Assembly (NCBI GenBank): GCA_022826885.1
Contig: JAJDUB010000004.1
Span: 1-33,393, forward strand
Direction of reading: 5' to 3'
Origin: Gammaproteobacteria bacterium
GTDB taxonomy: Bacteria; Pseudomonadota; Gammaproteobacteria; Eutrophobiales; Eutrophobiaceae
Length of the DNA: 33,393 nucleotides
Every line of letters starts with the position of its first letter. Positions within the stretch are counted from its first letter, which is position 1. The position numbers and the translations under genes are program-made. The notes under the pieces are model-generated. The model saw only the letters and a program-made list of their open reading frames with translations, did not search any database and was not told where the DNA came from. This document shows, one piece after another, positions 16,293 to 23,015 of the stretch.

Positions 16293-16957
16293 CCAGGCTG
16301 CTGCGAGAAGAAGGTCTTGATCTGGTTGGCCAGAGACTTGCAGGCGTTTTCCTGGACCCGCGCCAGCATGGGTATGGGGATGATTATCGCCGGCATGAAT
16401 GAGGTGCCCTTGGTCTCGGCATTGATTTTGCCGGACAGGGCCAGTTGCTTGAAGTCCCAGATGCTGGCCTCGTAATTGGCCTCATCCTTCCAGTAGGCAA
16501 AACCGAAACAGCCGCCGCCGCCCGGTCCCACGGCGCAGGACACCGAACCCGAGGAATCGGTCCTTTCAGTGGCGCCGTCGATCCAGACAAAATAACGCAG
16601 GTTGAAATCATTGAACTTATCTGCAATGACGGGGATTTGAGCGAGTTTGCCAAGGTTCCTCACGTCCATGGGCGCGGTGCTGGTCTCGAAGTACGGATAC
16701 ATGCTGTCGACAAAATCCTTTTCCGGGATCACATTGATCTCGGACTGCCCCTGCTTCAGTGACTTGCCGACACAGCTTATGAAATCGTCCTCGGTCTCAT
16801 AGCTGGAACTGTGGCGCCGGCCCAGCACCACAATGGCTTCACCACCGATAATCGATGCGACGGAAGTTTCCCGATACTCATCTATCACCGTGGTGCTCTT
16901 GCACCCCGACAACAGGGCCAGGCCTACCGACAATGTGATGACCGCCAGGATTTTCAT
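16289..16957 (-). CDS. Putative lipoprotein, unknown function
   Basis: From ATG 16957 the protein has about 222 residues. It begins MKILAVITLSVGLALLSGC, an unambiguous lipoprotein signal with lipobox LSGC; the cysteine would be lipidated. An earlier in-frame start at 16987 puts ten extra residues before the signal and is less likely. The body contains a polar domain and a short Gly/Cys-rich loop (CAVGPGGGGCFGF) where the two Cys might form a disulfide. No recognised family. It is the last gene of the reverse-strand envelope cluster, about 85 bp after the preceding lipoprotein gene. Final sorting is probably to the outer membrane because no Asp follows the lipid-bearing Cys (CKST). Confidence 0.75.
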   Translation of the reverse strand: MKILAVITLSVGLALLSGCKSTTVIDEYRETSVASIIGGEAIVVLGRRHSSSYETEDDFISCVGKSLKQGQSEINVIPEKDFVDSMYPYFETSTAPMDVRNLGKLAQIPVIADKFNDFNLRYFVWIDGATERTDSSGSVSCAVGPGGGGCFGFAYWKDEANYEASIWDFKQLALSGKINAETKGTSFMPAIIIPIPMLARVQENACKSLANQIKTFFSQQPG

Positions 16958-17010
16958 GCTTGCACGACACACACAAATACTTGTCACGGACTATAAATTA
17001 TAGCTGATTC

Positions 17011-17040
17011 ATCCGCAGATTACGCAGATGAACGCAGATA
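17011..17040. repeat. GCAGAT-type intergenic repeat
   Basis: The gap between the two lipoprotein genes contains ccgcagat-tacgcagat-gaacgcagat, three GCAGAT units spaced 9-10 bases apart. Similar atccgcagattacgcagat tracts are dispersed in many proteobacterial genomes. No coding content. Confidence 0.5.
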
Positions 17041-17042
17041 GT

Positions 17043-17663
17043 TCACTCTCCGGATGAATCAACCTGTTCCAGCCAGGCGCCGACCGCCTCTACCTTGTGA
17101 AAACCAAGCGCAAACCTGGCGCCTGCATCCCGCAGCGCCTGGTTTACCGCCGCGTTGAGACCTTTGTCACGGCTTTTCATGAATTCGGTGGATGATTTAC
17201 CGTAGCCGGTGACCGACCAGTTTGCGATGGGATTGCCTTCCCGGTTAAAAAGCTCCATATCGTACTTGATCCAGGCTTCGTAGAAGTCTGACTTGGTCTC
17301 TGCCGGCAGGGCAAACTGCATCTCCGCGATACTGGGGGCAAGCACTGCATCAACGGTAGTATCTGCGGTAGTATCTGCGGTAGTACCAGCGACTTCTATT
17401 GTTTCCTCGAACATCGAGCCAAGAATTTGCTCGAACAGGGCTATATGGGAAGAGCCGCTCTCGATCTTCCAGTTGGGCCGTTCGTCGGAATTTTCCTCGT
17501 AGACGTAATTGCGTAAATCATCCCGGTACAGGACGCCCATGGTTACCGGCATCCGGGCAATTACCGGGGTGGGTATCTCACTGTCCACCCTGAGTGACAT
17601 GGACTGCTCGCAGCCGGCCATGATCAACAACAGGCAAACCGGGTAAATGTGTCTGTGATTCAT
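17043..17663 (-). CDS. Putative lipoprotein, unknown function, with a 12-bp tandem repeat
   Basis: From ATG 17663 the protein has 206 residues and starts MNHRHIYPVCLLLIMAGC, with lipobox IMAGC. AAGGAG at 17673-17678 is nine bases upstream and settles this start against ATG 17684. The N-terminal half has a VARMPVTMGVLYRDDLRNYV-like segment; the C-terminal half has SVTGYGKSSTEF followed by a Lys/Ala-rich helix. The centre holds a threefold 12-bp repeat coding TADT-type units. I do not recognise the family; it may be a periplasm-facing outer-membrane accessory of the neighbouring VWA/ExbB genes. Its start is inside the end of the VWA gene region, so translation is probably coupled. Confidence 0.78.
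   Translation of the reverse strand: MNHRHIYPVCLLLIMAGCEQSMSLRVDSEIPTPVIARMPVTMGVLYRDDLRNYVYEENSDERPNWKIESGSSHIALFEQILGSMFEETIEVAGTTADTTADTTVDAVLAPSIAEMQFALPAETKSDFYEAWIKYDMELFNREGNPIANWSVTGYGKSSTEFMKSRDKGLNAAVNQALRDAGARFALGFHKVEAVGAWLEQVDSSGE
17355..17390. repeat. 12-bp tandem repeat inside a lipoprotein gene
   Basis: Two exact copies of GGTAGTATCTGC (17355-17366 and 17367-17378) plus one variant copy, GGTAGTACCAGC (17379-17390). On the reverse strand they encode repeated ADTT/AGTT units, so copy-number change would add or remove four residues without shifting frame. Confidence 0.8.
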
Positions 17664-17676
17664 ATTACCGCGCTCC

Positions 17677-18666
17677 TTATTCATTCAGGCCGACGTAAGC
17701 GCCGCCGTTCTCGTGGGTCAGTTGGCGCATGAGCGAAGCATAATACCTATTAGTATCTTCGAAGTGTTTACCCGCGTTGGAAGGAACCGGAAAGCCGACT
17801 GCGTGGATGCGTACCTGGGTATTGCCGTCTTTATCTTTCGGGTTGATGCGCTCCACCGTGTCTAAAACTTCCCTGATCGATCCAGAGAATTCGTCACCGT
17901 ACACGTAAATGCTGATCTTCTTTCCTGGATCATAAAAGTCGCGGATGGCACGGGTGATGCCCTCTACCGGGCTGCTGTTGCTGAAGGTTCGCCAGGAGCG
18001 CAAGGTATTGATGATGACCTTGCGCCGGCCTTCCGTATCGGGAATCCATGTACGCCGGTATTGGGAAAACAGGTACTCGCCCATGTCGCTCATGATCTGA
18101 ATCCCCTTCAAGCGTGGATAAACGTCGAGGGTGTTAGTTAACTGCTTGATCATGTTTTCCCAGTGATAGTTGACCATACTGCCCGAGGTATCGATGATAA
18201 ATATGACATACTCACTGTCGACCGGGATGCCGCCTATCAGGTCAGTCCGCACCCGGTCTTTCTGCGCCAGCAGGCGCTTCATCTCTTCCGTAAGTTGCTG
18301 CAGTGCCAGCTCCAACTCCCCCTTGATGATGACGCCGACCGCCGAGTCGTCGCGTATGCTGTTGTAGCGCAGTTCGTCCCGCGCCAGTTCCACCTGCAGG
18401 CGCGCGACCCGCTCCTCCCATTCGGAACGCTGCTCGTGTTTGGCGTCCAGTTCACGATTCAGTATTCTGGCCTCGCCGCGTATCTCAAATAACTGGATTT
18501 GCAGTTCCCGCACGATACCGTGCAGGGTTTCCTCCGCGCGCTCCAGTATGGGACTGTCTCCGGTTTTGGCAATCATGAGCAACAGTATGATGGCGCCGAA
18601 ACCGCAAGTAATGACATCAAGGAACGAGATGCTGAACGCCTCATTTTCCCGCCGCTTTCTTCTCAT
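17677..18666 (-). CDS. VWA-domain protein with N-terminal ExbD/TolR-like helix (second of two)
   Basis: The 329-residue protein has three parts. Residues 11-33 form one membrane helix, FSISFLDVITCGFGAIILLL, with Asp17 in an FLDV context like the proton-bearing Asp of ExbD/TolR/MotB (ExbD: FIDV). Residues about 42-140 are a charged coiled coil. Residues about 150-329 form a von Willebrand A domain with a complete MIDAS start, DTSGS at 159-163, plus a later T/D region, so it likely binds a divalent metal and a partner protein. Positive charges precede the helix (MRRKRR), so the VWA domain should be periplasmic. It overlaps the paralogue upstream by 4 bp (ATGA). The ExbB-like gene is in the same cluster, so a channel partner is available. 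Function unknown. Confidence 0.88.
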   Translation of the reverse strand: MRRKRRENEAFSISFLDVITCGFGAIILLLMIAKTGDSPILERAEETLHGIVRELQIQLFEIRGEARILNRELDAKHEQRSEWEERVARLQVELARDELRYNSIRDDSAVGVIIKGELELALQQLTEEMKRLLAQKDRVRTDLIGGIPVDSEYVIFIIDTSGSMVNYHWENMIKQLTNTLDVYPRLKGIQIMSDMGEYLFSQYRRTWIPDTEGRRKVIINTLRSWRTFSNSSPVEGITRAIRDFYDPGKKISIYVYGDEFSGSIREVLDTVERINPKDKDGNTQVRIHAVGFPVPSNAGKHFEDTNRYYASLMRQLTHENGGAYVGLNE

Positions 18667-19748
18667 GGCCAGTCCTCGCTAGGGATGAGGAACGAACCGT
18701 CGGTACTCATGGCCAGACGCCAGTAGACATAGGCCGCATCCGGGTCGCCTTCCAACGGCGTCAGGATCACGTTGACGGGCACGTTGGCAGGCGCCTGCTT
18801 CACCGCTCTGGTAAACAGGTTGAGGCGCTGTTTGCCAGTAATAGTAACCCCACGAACCCTTCTGGATCCCTGTGTGGGCAGACCGTCCGTGATCAGGTAA
18901 ACGTTATCAGGCTTGTGCCGCAGCTTACCGATGGCGGCAAAGGCCCGCTCCAGGTTGGTGCCGCCTTCCGGCACGATCTTGCCGAGCGCCTCGATAACTG
19001 AGTTCAGTTCCGCCTTGTTGCCGACATCAAGCCACTTCCCCGCCAACCCCGGCATTACCGCTCGCGTTTCCGTATTGAAGACGTATATCTGGTACTGGCT
19101 GTCCCTGGGAAACCGGGCCGTGAGCCAGTCGACCATACGCAATGTCTGCACCCATTTCGGCGCGTTGCGCTTCAGGCCGTCCCGCATGTTGCGAAAGCGG
19201 ATAATATTGACGATGGTGTCGTCCAGCATGCTGCCGGATACATCCAGCAGGATCAATATGCGCTTGCCTCCCAGCTTCAGACCGGTCAGGTATTCGCGGT
19301 TGCCCTCGCCCACCAGGTGCCGGACATTGTCGCCCGTTTCCCTGACTTCTTCCTGCAACTGCTTTTTCTGCTCCTCCAGTTCCTTGATATTCAGCTTCAG
19401 CCGGTCCAGTTCCACGGAACTGGTGGTCTCCGACAGTTGATCAGCCAGGGAGCGCGTCTCCTGTATTTTCTCCATGATGCGCCGGGCCATGCCTTGCGCG
19501 ACGACCAGTTGTTCATCGATTTCCGAGATGGTATTGCGGGTCTTGGCGAGGTTGCGTTTGCCTTCCACTATCTCCTCCTCCAGCAGCATAACCTCGGCAG
19601 TCTGGTCCCGGGTATCGGTGGGGATAGGCACATTGGTATCGACGTTGTGCTTGATGATGAGGAACAGCAGCACCACCGAACCGAAGCCACAGGACATGAT
19701 GTCCAGGAACGACAGACTGAAGGGGGTGAGGAGTCTCCTGGTTCGCAT
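18663..19748 (-). CDS. VWA-domain protein with N-terminal ExbD/TolR-like helix (first of two)
   Basis: The 361-residue protein has the same plan as its downstream neighbour: a basic N-terminus (MRTRR), one helix FSLSFLDIMSCGFGSVVLLF with Asp16 at the ExbD-like position, a long coiled coil (about 50-140, rich in E, K, Q), then a VWA domain beginning near residue 160. MIDAS residues DVSGS are at 169-173, and GGTNLERAFAA contains the MIDAS Thr loop. An ITDGLPTQG strand follows as in other VWA folds. The SFLD-xx-CGFG signature is shared exactly with the second VWA protein, showing a common origin, but the two C-terminal domains differ, so they may form a heteromer. It is one base after the stop of the Hsp70-like gene. 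Confidence 0.88.
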   Translation of the reverse strand: MRTRRLLTPFSLSFLDIMSCGFGSVVLLFLIIKHNVDTNVPIPTDTRDQTAEVMLLEEEIVEGKRNLAKTRNTISEIDEQLVVAQGMARRIMEKIQETRSLADQLSETTSSVELDRLKLNIKELEEQKKQLQEEVRETGDNVRHLVGEGNREYLTGLKLGGKRILILLDVSGSMLDDTIVNIIRFRNMRDGLKRNAPKWVQTLRMVDWLTARFPRDSQYQIYVFNTETRAVMPGLAGKWLDVGNKAELNSVIEALGKIVPEGGTNLERAFAAIGKLRHKPDNVYLITDGLPTQGSRRVRGVTITGKQRLNLFTRAVKQAPANVPVNVILTPLEGDPDAAYVYWRLAMSTDGSFLIPSEDWP

Positions 19749-19749
19749 G

Positions 19750-21069
19750 TTATTCCAAGACTCGGATAAGGGTATATTCGCGTGCAGAACCGGTTAAACC
19801 GACCACGTCGCCCGGCTTGAGTCGGGTGTCGCCGGTGACAGCCTGGCCGTTGACGAAAACACCTGCGGCAGCGTCTGCCGGGGTAAGGGTTGCAACGAAG
19901 TCCTCCAGTGTCAAGGAGCAAAGGGTATCCTGCCCACTTGACTGCGTTAAGCCTGCCTGCGCTGACAGGTACAGCGGCGTCTGTCCGAGCGGGTGTGCCT
20001 CGGCATCGACCAGGACGTGGGTTGCCCCGGCTTCAGGCTTTTGTTCCAGGCTTGCCGGCGTTGCTGCATGGGTTATCCCAGGTTCCGCGGCAGCCTTGAG
20101 TTGCGTCACAAAATAAATCCCTTCATCCACAGCTTTGCCGTCCCGCGCGTAGCCCATGCAGCCAGCGAACACCGCGCGTTGGTCCAGTACTTCGACTTTG
20201 CTGCCTGCCGCAGCCAGGTGGTCGGTGAACGCGGGCAGTCCGGCCAGGCGCTTATGCACCAGGGAGACCCGGGCAGCGTCAACGGCAGCGCTGATTTTGT
20301 TGTACAACGGTCGCAACGCTTCCACCAGGCGCTCCCGGTTCACCCGGGCCTGGTAGCGGGCATTCTCAAACTCAACATGAACCACTGTATCCGCTTCGCT
20401 TTCCAGTTCATGCAGGCATTGCGCCATACGGTTGCAAAGCGCCTGTTCCGTTGCCGCATGGTGCAGCGGATCAAACCGGGATTGCTGAACAAACAGGTCG
20501 GCAATGTGGTTCACGCACTTGTCCTGAATAGCCAGCAGGCCGACCTCATCAACGACCTTGACCGCCGTGCGCGTCACCGCGTCGGAGACCTCCAGGGAGG
20601 TAACGACGGTATGGTGCAGGTGGATATCCAGGTGGTTATATTCTCCTGCCCCGGCTGTCGCAGCCGTCGCTGCAACCGCGGCGTCCACCAAGCCCGTTGC
20701 GGTAAACGGAGAAGCCTCTGTCAAACCAAGTAACAGCGACAGTTGACTGTTAGTAAAACTGCCGGGCACCGCGAACACCGCCTCTTCCACATCGCCAGCC
20801 ATCTCGTGCAGGGCTGACAGGTGGGCAAAGGCCAGGTCGGCGTTATGCCTGGCCAGTTTCGTACGGCGCTTGAAGTTGTCTTGGTTGAGGTTGCTCCAGA
20901 AGCGGCTGAAGGTATTCCTCGGGTCGATATGCGTGGATTGCAGCGCCGCCTGCCCCAGTTCAATCCGATCCTCCCTGAGCACGGCGATACCGGGGCTGCT
21001 AGCCACGACGTTGCCAGCCTGGACGATGGTCACTTCACAATCATTCAGATCTATGACGGTGTCAGTCAT
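19750..21069 (-). CDS. Hsp70/actin-fold-like protein with C-terminal FHA-like segment
   Basis: The 439-residue protein resembles Hsp70-class ATPases in outline: a short N-terminal VIDLND strand, an ELGQAALQ segment like the VGQAA of DnaK, AVFAVPGSFTNSQLSLLLGL like the VPAYFNDSQ element, and GLVDAAVAA at the place of the INEPTAAA helix. The usual phosphate-binding Gly motifs are degenerate (DLND instead of DLGTT; no clear DLGGG), so ATP hydrolysis may be lost. Residues about 390-439 (GVFVNGQAVTGDTRLKPGDVV) look like the core of an FHA-type or similar beta domain. No signal peptide, so it is probably cytoplasmic. It precedes the two VWA genes by one base and may assemble or regulate them. Confidence 0.65.
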   Translation of the reverse strand: MTDTVIDLNDCEVTIVQAGNVVASSPGIAVLREDRIELGQAALQSTHIDPRNTFSRFWSNLNQDNFKRRTKLARHNADLAFAHLSALHEMAGDVEEAVFAVPGSFTNSQLSLLLGLTEASPFTATGLVDAAVAATAATAGAGEYNHLDIHLHHTVVTSLEVSDAVTRTAVKVVDEVGLLAIQDKCVNHIADLFVQQSRFDPLHHAATEQALCNRMAQCLHELESEADTVVHVEFENARYQARVNRERLVEALRPLYNKISAAVDAARVSLVHKRLAGLPAFTDHLAAAGSKVEVLDQRAVFAGCMGYARDGKAVDEGIYFVTQLKAAAEPGITHAATPASLEQKPEAGATHVLVDAEAHPLGQTPLYLSAQAGLTQSSGQDTLCSLTLEDFVATLTPADAAAGVFVNGQAVTGDTRLKPGDVVGLTGSAREYTLIRVLE

Positions 21070-21113
21070 TCATACACCTGATTATTCAGCCACGGAGGAC
21101 ACAGAGAAATATC

Positions 21114-21185
21114 TGGGGTCAGAGTAAAAATACACACAGGTTGGTGTAAGCCGCCGAATCATTCGGTATTTTTACTCTGACCCCA
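21114..21185. repeat. 20-bp inverted-repeat (MITE/REP-like) element
   Basis: A perfect 20-bp inverted repeat with a 32-base centre: left arm 21114-21133 (tggggtcagagtaaaaatac), right arm 21166-21185. Within the centre, CCGAAT (21154-21159) pairs with ATTCGG (21161-21166). The ggggtcagagtaaaaat-type arm is common as the end of short repeat elements linked to REP/IS200-like transposases in gammaproteobacteria, as far as I remember. It lies in the 128-bp gap between the ExbB-like and Hsp70-like genes, inside the cluster. Transcribed, it would fold into a long hairpin, which might terminate or stabilise the mRNA. Confidence 0.75.
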
Positions 21186-21197
21186 ATACTTTATCAT

Positions 21198-21995
21198 CTA
21201 CCTCACCTGCAAATGCCGCAACAGGTTGACGTCACAGTAATGCTGGGTATCCAGCACCAGTCTTTCCTGGATAAGCTGTAACTGGTGCATCAGGAACATG
21301 ATGAAAATACTGATGATCAGGGCGATGAAGGTGGAGTTGAAGGCTACCCCCAGGCTGACGGTAACCCCGACGATGTCGCCTTCCACCGCGCGGTGGGCCT
21401 GACCGAGGGCCTCGCCGATACCGCGCACCGTGCCGATGAAGCCGATGGAGGGTATGGCCCAGATAACGTACCTGATCATGGAAAGTTCGGAATCCAGCCG
21501 GTCGGATTCCGTCTCGCAAACCTCCCGGATGGCTGATGAAACGTCCTGGATATCCGCAGTGGAGCCAAAGCGTTGCAGCGCCGCTTGCAGCGCGCGCGGC
21601 AGCAGGTACTCCCGCTCATCCTCTGCCAGAGCCTGCAGCGGCCTGATGTATTGCCGGGTATCCTCCGGCAGGATGGTGGCGCCGGGGGCCACCTCCAGCA
21701 GGGAGCGACTCAGCAGGCGTCTTTCGGACAGCGCGATTCTCACTTTCAGACCGATAATGGCCATGACCCACAGGGCCAGGATGAAACAGGCTTCCTGTTC
21801 AAAATCCTTGATCACGATAAAAACGGAACGCTTTACCTCATAGGGCTCACCGGCCTGTTGCTGGATACGCTGTTCCTCAAGGAGGGCTTCCGCGTTGGGA
21901 CGGATCACCGCGATATACACCGCATGAACGATGATGATCGCGGCAATCAGCGTAAACAACTGGTAGAAAAAATCTGTCGTCTGGTTGAATTTCAC
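21198..21995 (-). CDS. MotA/TolQ/ExbB proton-channel family protein
   Basis: The 265-residue protein starts at a GTG (21993-21995) with AGGG a few bases upstream. Hydrophobic segments lie at about 10-31, 67-85, 172-193 and 209-236. The diagnostic pair is at the C-terminal half: IPSIGFIGTVRGIGEAL (the TolQ/ExbB P-xxGLLGTVxGI motif) and VTVSLGVAFNSTFIALIISI (the final helix with the conserved Thr/Ser). A large cytoplasmic loop (about 86-170) lies between, as in ExbB. Such proteins form a pentameric channel around two single-helix ExbD/TolR-type subunits and turn proton flow into mechanical work. No separate ExbD gene is visible here; the VWA proteins carry a similar helix and may replace it. 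Confidence 0.9.
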   Translation of the reverse strand: MKFNQTTDFFYQLFTLIAAIIIVHAVYIAVIRPNAEALLEEQRIQQQAGEPYEVKRSVFIVIKDFEQEACFILALWVMAIIGLKVRIALSERRLLSRSLLEVAPGATILPEDTRQYIRPLQALAEDEREYLLPRALQAALQRFGSTADIQDVSSAIREVCETESDRLDSELSMIRYVIWAIPSIGFIGTVRGIGEALGQAHRAVEGDIVGVTVSLGVAFNSTFIALIISIFIMFLMHQLQLIQERLVLDTQHYCDVNLLRHLQVR

Positions 21996-22010
21996 AATAA
22001 CCCTGTAATG

Positions 22011-22226
22011 TTATATATCGACCGGAAATTCTACTGGATAATCTTCGGAAATCTCCTCCGTCGGATCGAAGTCTTCCGGAACGCCTTCGACCATTTCTTC
22101 TTCCGCCTGCCGTTCAGCAGTTTCCTGTTGTGCCTGTGCAGAGTCTGTGTCAGCGGCAACGGGAGCCTCCTGCGCCACCGCCGTAACAGCAGCAAACATC
22201 ACAAGAAATAAAATTATTCTATACAT
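22011..22226 (-). CDS. Small acidic secreted protein, unknown
   Basis: From ATG 22226 the protein has 71 residues, MYRIILFLVMFAAVTAVAQ being a clear Sec signal with likely cleavage after AVAQ or nearby AQ-E. The mature part is about 50 residues and strongly acidic (E/D-rich, with Gln/Ala stretch), likely disordered in the periplasm. An earlier start at 22244 would add six residues. No family recognised. The stop is 15 bases before the GTG of the ExbB-like gene, so the two are co-transcribed. It could bind cations, or act as a spacer or partner of the ExbB/VWA complex. Confidence 0.65.
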   Translation of the reverse strand: MYRIILFLVMFAAVTAVAQEAPVAADTDSAQAQQETAERQAEEEMVEGVPEDFDPTEEISEDYPVEFPVDI

Positions 22227-22280
22227 CAATAAACACCTTTCCAATGTTGCCTATCCGGCATTTTCCGAGAGTAAACATGA

Positions 22281-22290
22281 TTTGTGGTCA
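22281..22290. repeat. 10-bp direct repeat, downstream copy (flanks HepT/MntA)
   Basis: TTTGTGGTCA occurs here and again at 22959-22968, on either side of the toxin-antitoxin pair. It is an exact 10-bp match on the same strand. It might be a target-site duplication from insertion of the module, or chance. Confidence 0.4.
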
Positions 22291-22304
22291 TGGCCGCTTC
22301 TTTA

Positions 22305-22643
22305 TTATTCTTCCAGTAAAACTTCAATTTCGCGGGCCAGGGTTGGCAAATTTGTTTCTACCACATCCCACACCAACCTATCATCCACATGAGCATAGCC
22401 GTGGATCAAGACATTGCGAAAGGCGATGATACGTTGGTAGTTGCTAATCCGTGAGACAATCATTTGATCATGTTTGGCCAACTGTGCCATAGCCTCGCCG
22501 ATAATTTCGAACTCGCGTTCAACCGCTGCGCGTAACATGGCATCTGCCTCATAATCTAAGAGTGTCCGTCCAGTAGTAAACTCCTTCAGCAATTCAACAG
22601 CACTCTGAATGTCGTACAGATATTTCCGCGCTTCAAGTCTCAT
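22305..22643 (-). CDS. hepT: HepT-like ribonuclease/toxin (DUF86)
   Basis: From ATG 22643 the protein has 112 residues. It shows the HEPN catalytic motif RNVLIHGY at 76-83 (R-x4-H-x-Y), the HepT signature, and an all-alpha profile. A TTG at 22667 would give eight more residues but has no better support. HEPN toxins of this family cleave or are modified at the Tyr; in the described HepT/MntA pairs MntA adds AMP to this Tyr to neutralise it. The gene overlaps the upstream nucleotidyltransferase gene by 11 bp. The pair is placed inside the envelope cluster and looks somewhat more AT-rich by eye than its neighbours, suggesting acquisition. Confidence 0.9.
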   Translation of the reverse strand: MRLEARKYLYDIQSAVELLKEFTTGRTLLDYEADAMLRAAVEREFEIIGEAMAQLAKHDQMIVSRISNYQRIIAFRNVLIHGYAHVDDRLVWDVVETNLPTLAREIEVLLEE

Positions 22644-22941
22644 AAACCGCAGTTCTCGTTTTCTCAATCGATTGGAGAAAATAGGGATTCTTGATAGCCG
22701 ACCCGATTATCAGGTCCACAGGGCAGTCGAAAAGTTGTTCCAGAGATTCCAGCAAACCGAAGTAGGTATCAGCATACTCACCGGCAGGTAACGGTTGGAA
22801 CTCTACCACGAAGTCCAGGTCACTTTCCTCCGGGTTGTACTGACCGGTTACGGCTGAACCAAACAGGTCTAGCCGTTGCACCCGGTAATCAATACAAAGC
22901 TGCTCCAGCTCTTTCGCCCGCTCCGAAATTTCAGAAGTCAT
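22633..22941 (-). CDS. mntA: MntA-like minimal nucleotidyltransferase antitoxin
   Basis: The 102-residue protein has the nucleotidyltransferase motif: FGSAVTGQYNPEESDLDFVV contains G28-S29 and D41-L-D43, with the strand following. A third acidic residue is likely in the CPVDLII segment. This is the MntA/MNT-type partner of HepT; the known role is AMPylation of the toxin Tyr, hence antitoxin. Antitoxin precedes toxin, as in other pairs. A weak promoter candidate (cgtcaa 23014-23019 with gatata 22993-22998, reverse strand) is close to the end of the PEGA/SUMF1 gene, so the pair may have its own promoter. Two copies of GTGGTCA lie 20-46 bases upstream of its start. Confidence 0.88.
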   Translation of the reverse strand: MTSEISERAKELEQLCIDYRVQRLDLFGSAVTGQYNPEESDLDFVVEFQPLPAGEYADTYFGLLESLEQLFDCPVDLIIGSAIKNPYFLQSIEKTRTAVYET

Positions 22942-22958
22942 CCTCCAGCATTCCTCCT

Positions 22959-22987
22959 TTTGTGGTCAAGATTGTGACCCGTGGTCA
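22959..22987. repeat. 10-bp direct repeat, upstream copy, plus a second GTGGTCA
   Basis: TTTGTGGTCA at 22959-22968 is repeated at 22281-22290. A further GTGGTCA lies at 22981-22987, 19 bases along, close to two helical turns. Because these sites are just upstream of mntA, they could instead be an operator for autoregulation. Confidence 0.4.
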
Positions 22988-23015
22988 GAATCGATATATT
23001 TTAACCGGATATTCG

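Noticed and set aside
17011..17040. CRISPR-like short repeats
   Set aside because: Units are only six bases with 3-4 base spacers and no cas genes; it is a dispersed intergenic repeat.
17677..21995. Zorya-type defence system (MotA/MotB-like plus effector)
   Set aside because: No OmpA-type peptidoglycan-binding MotB, no ZorC/ZorD/ZorE-like helicase or nuclease; the VWA/PEGA/lipoprotein company is different.
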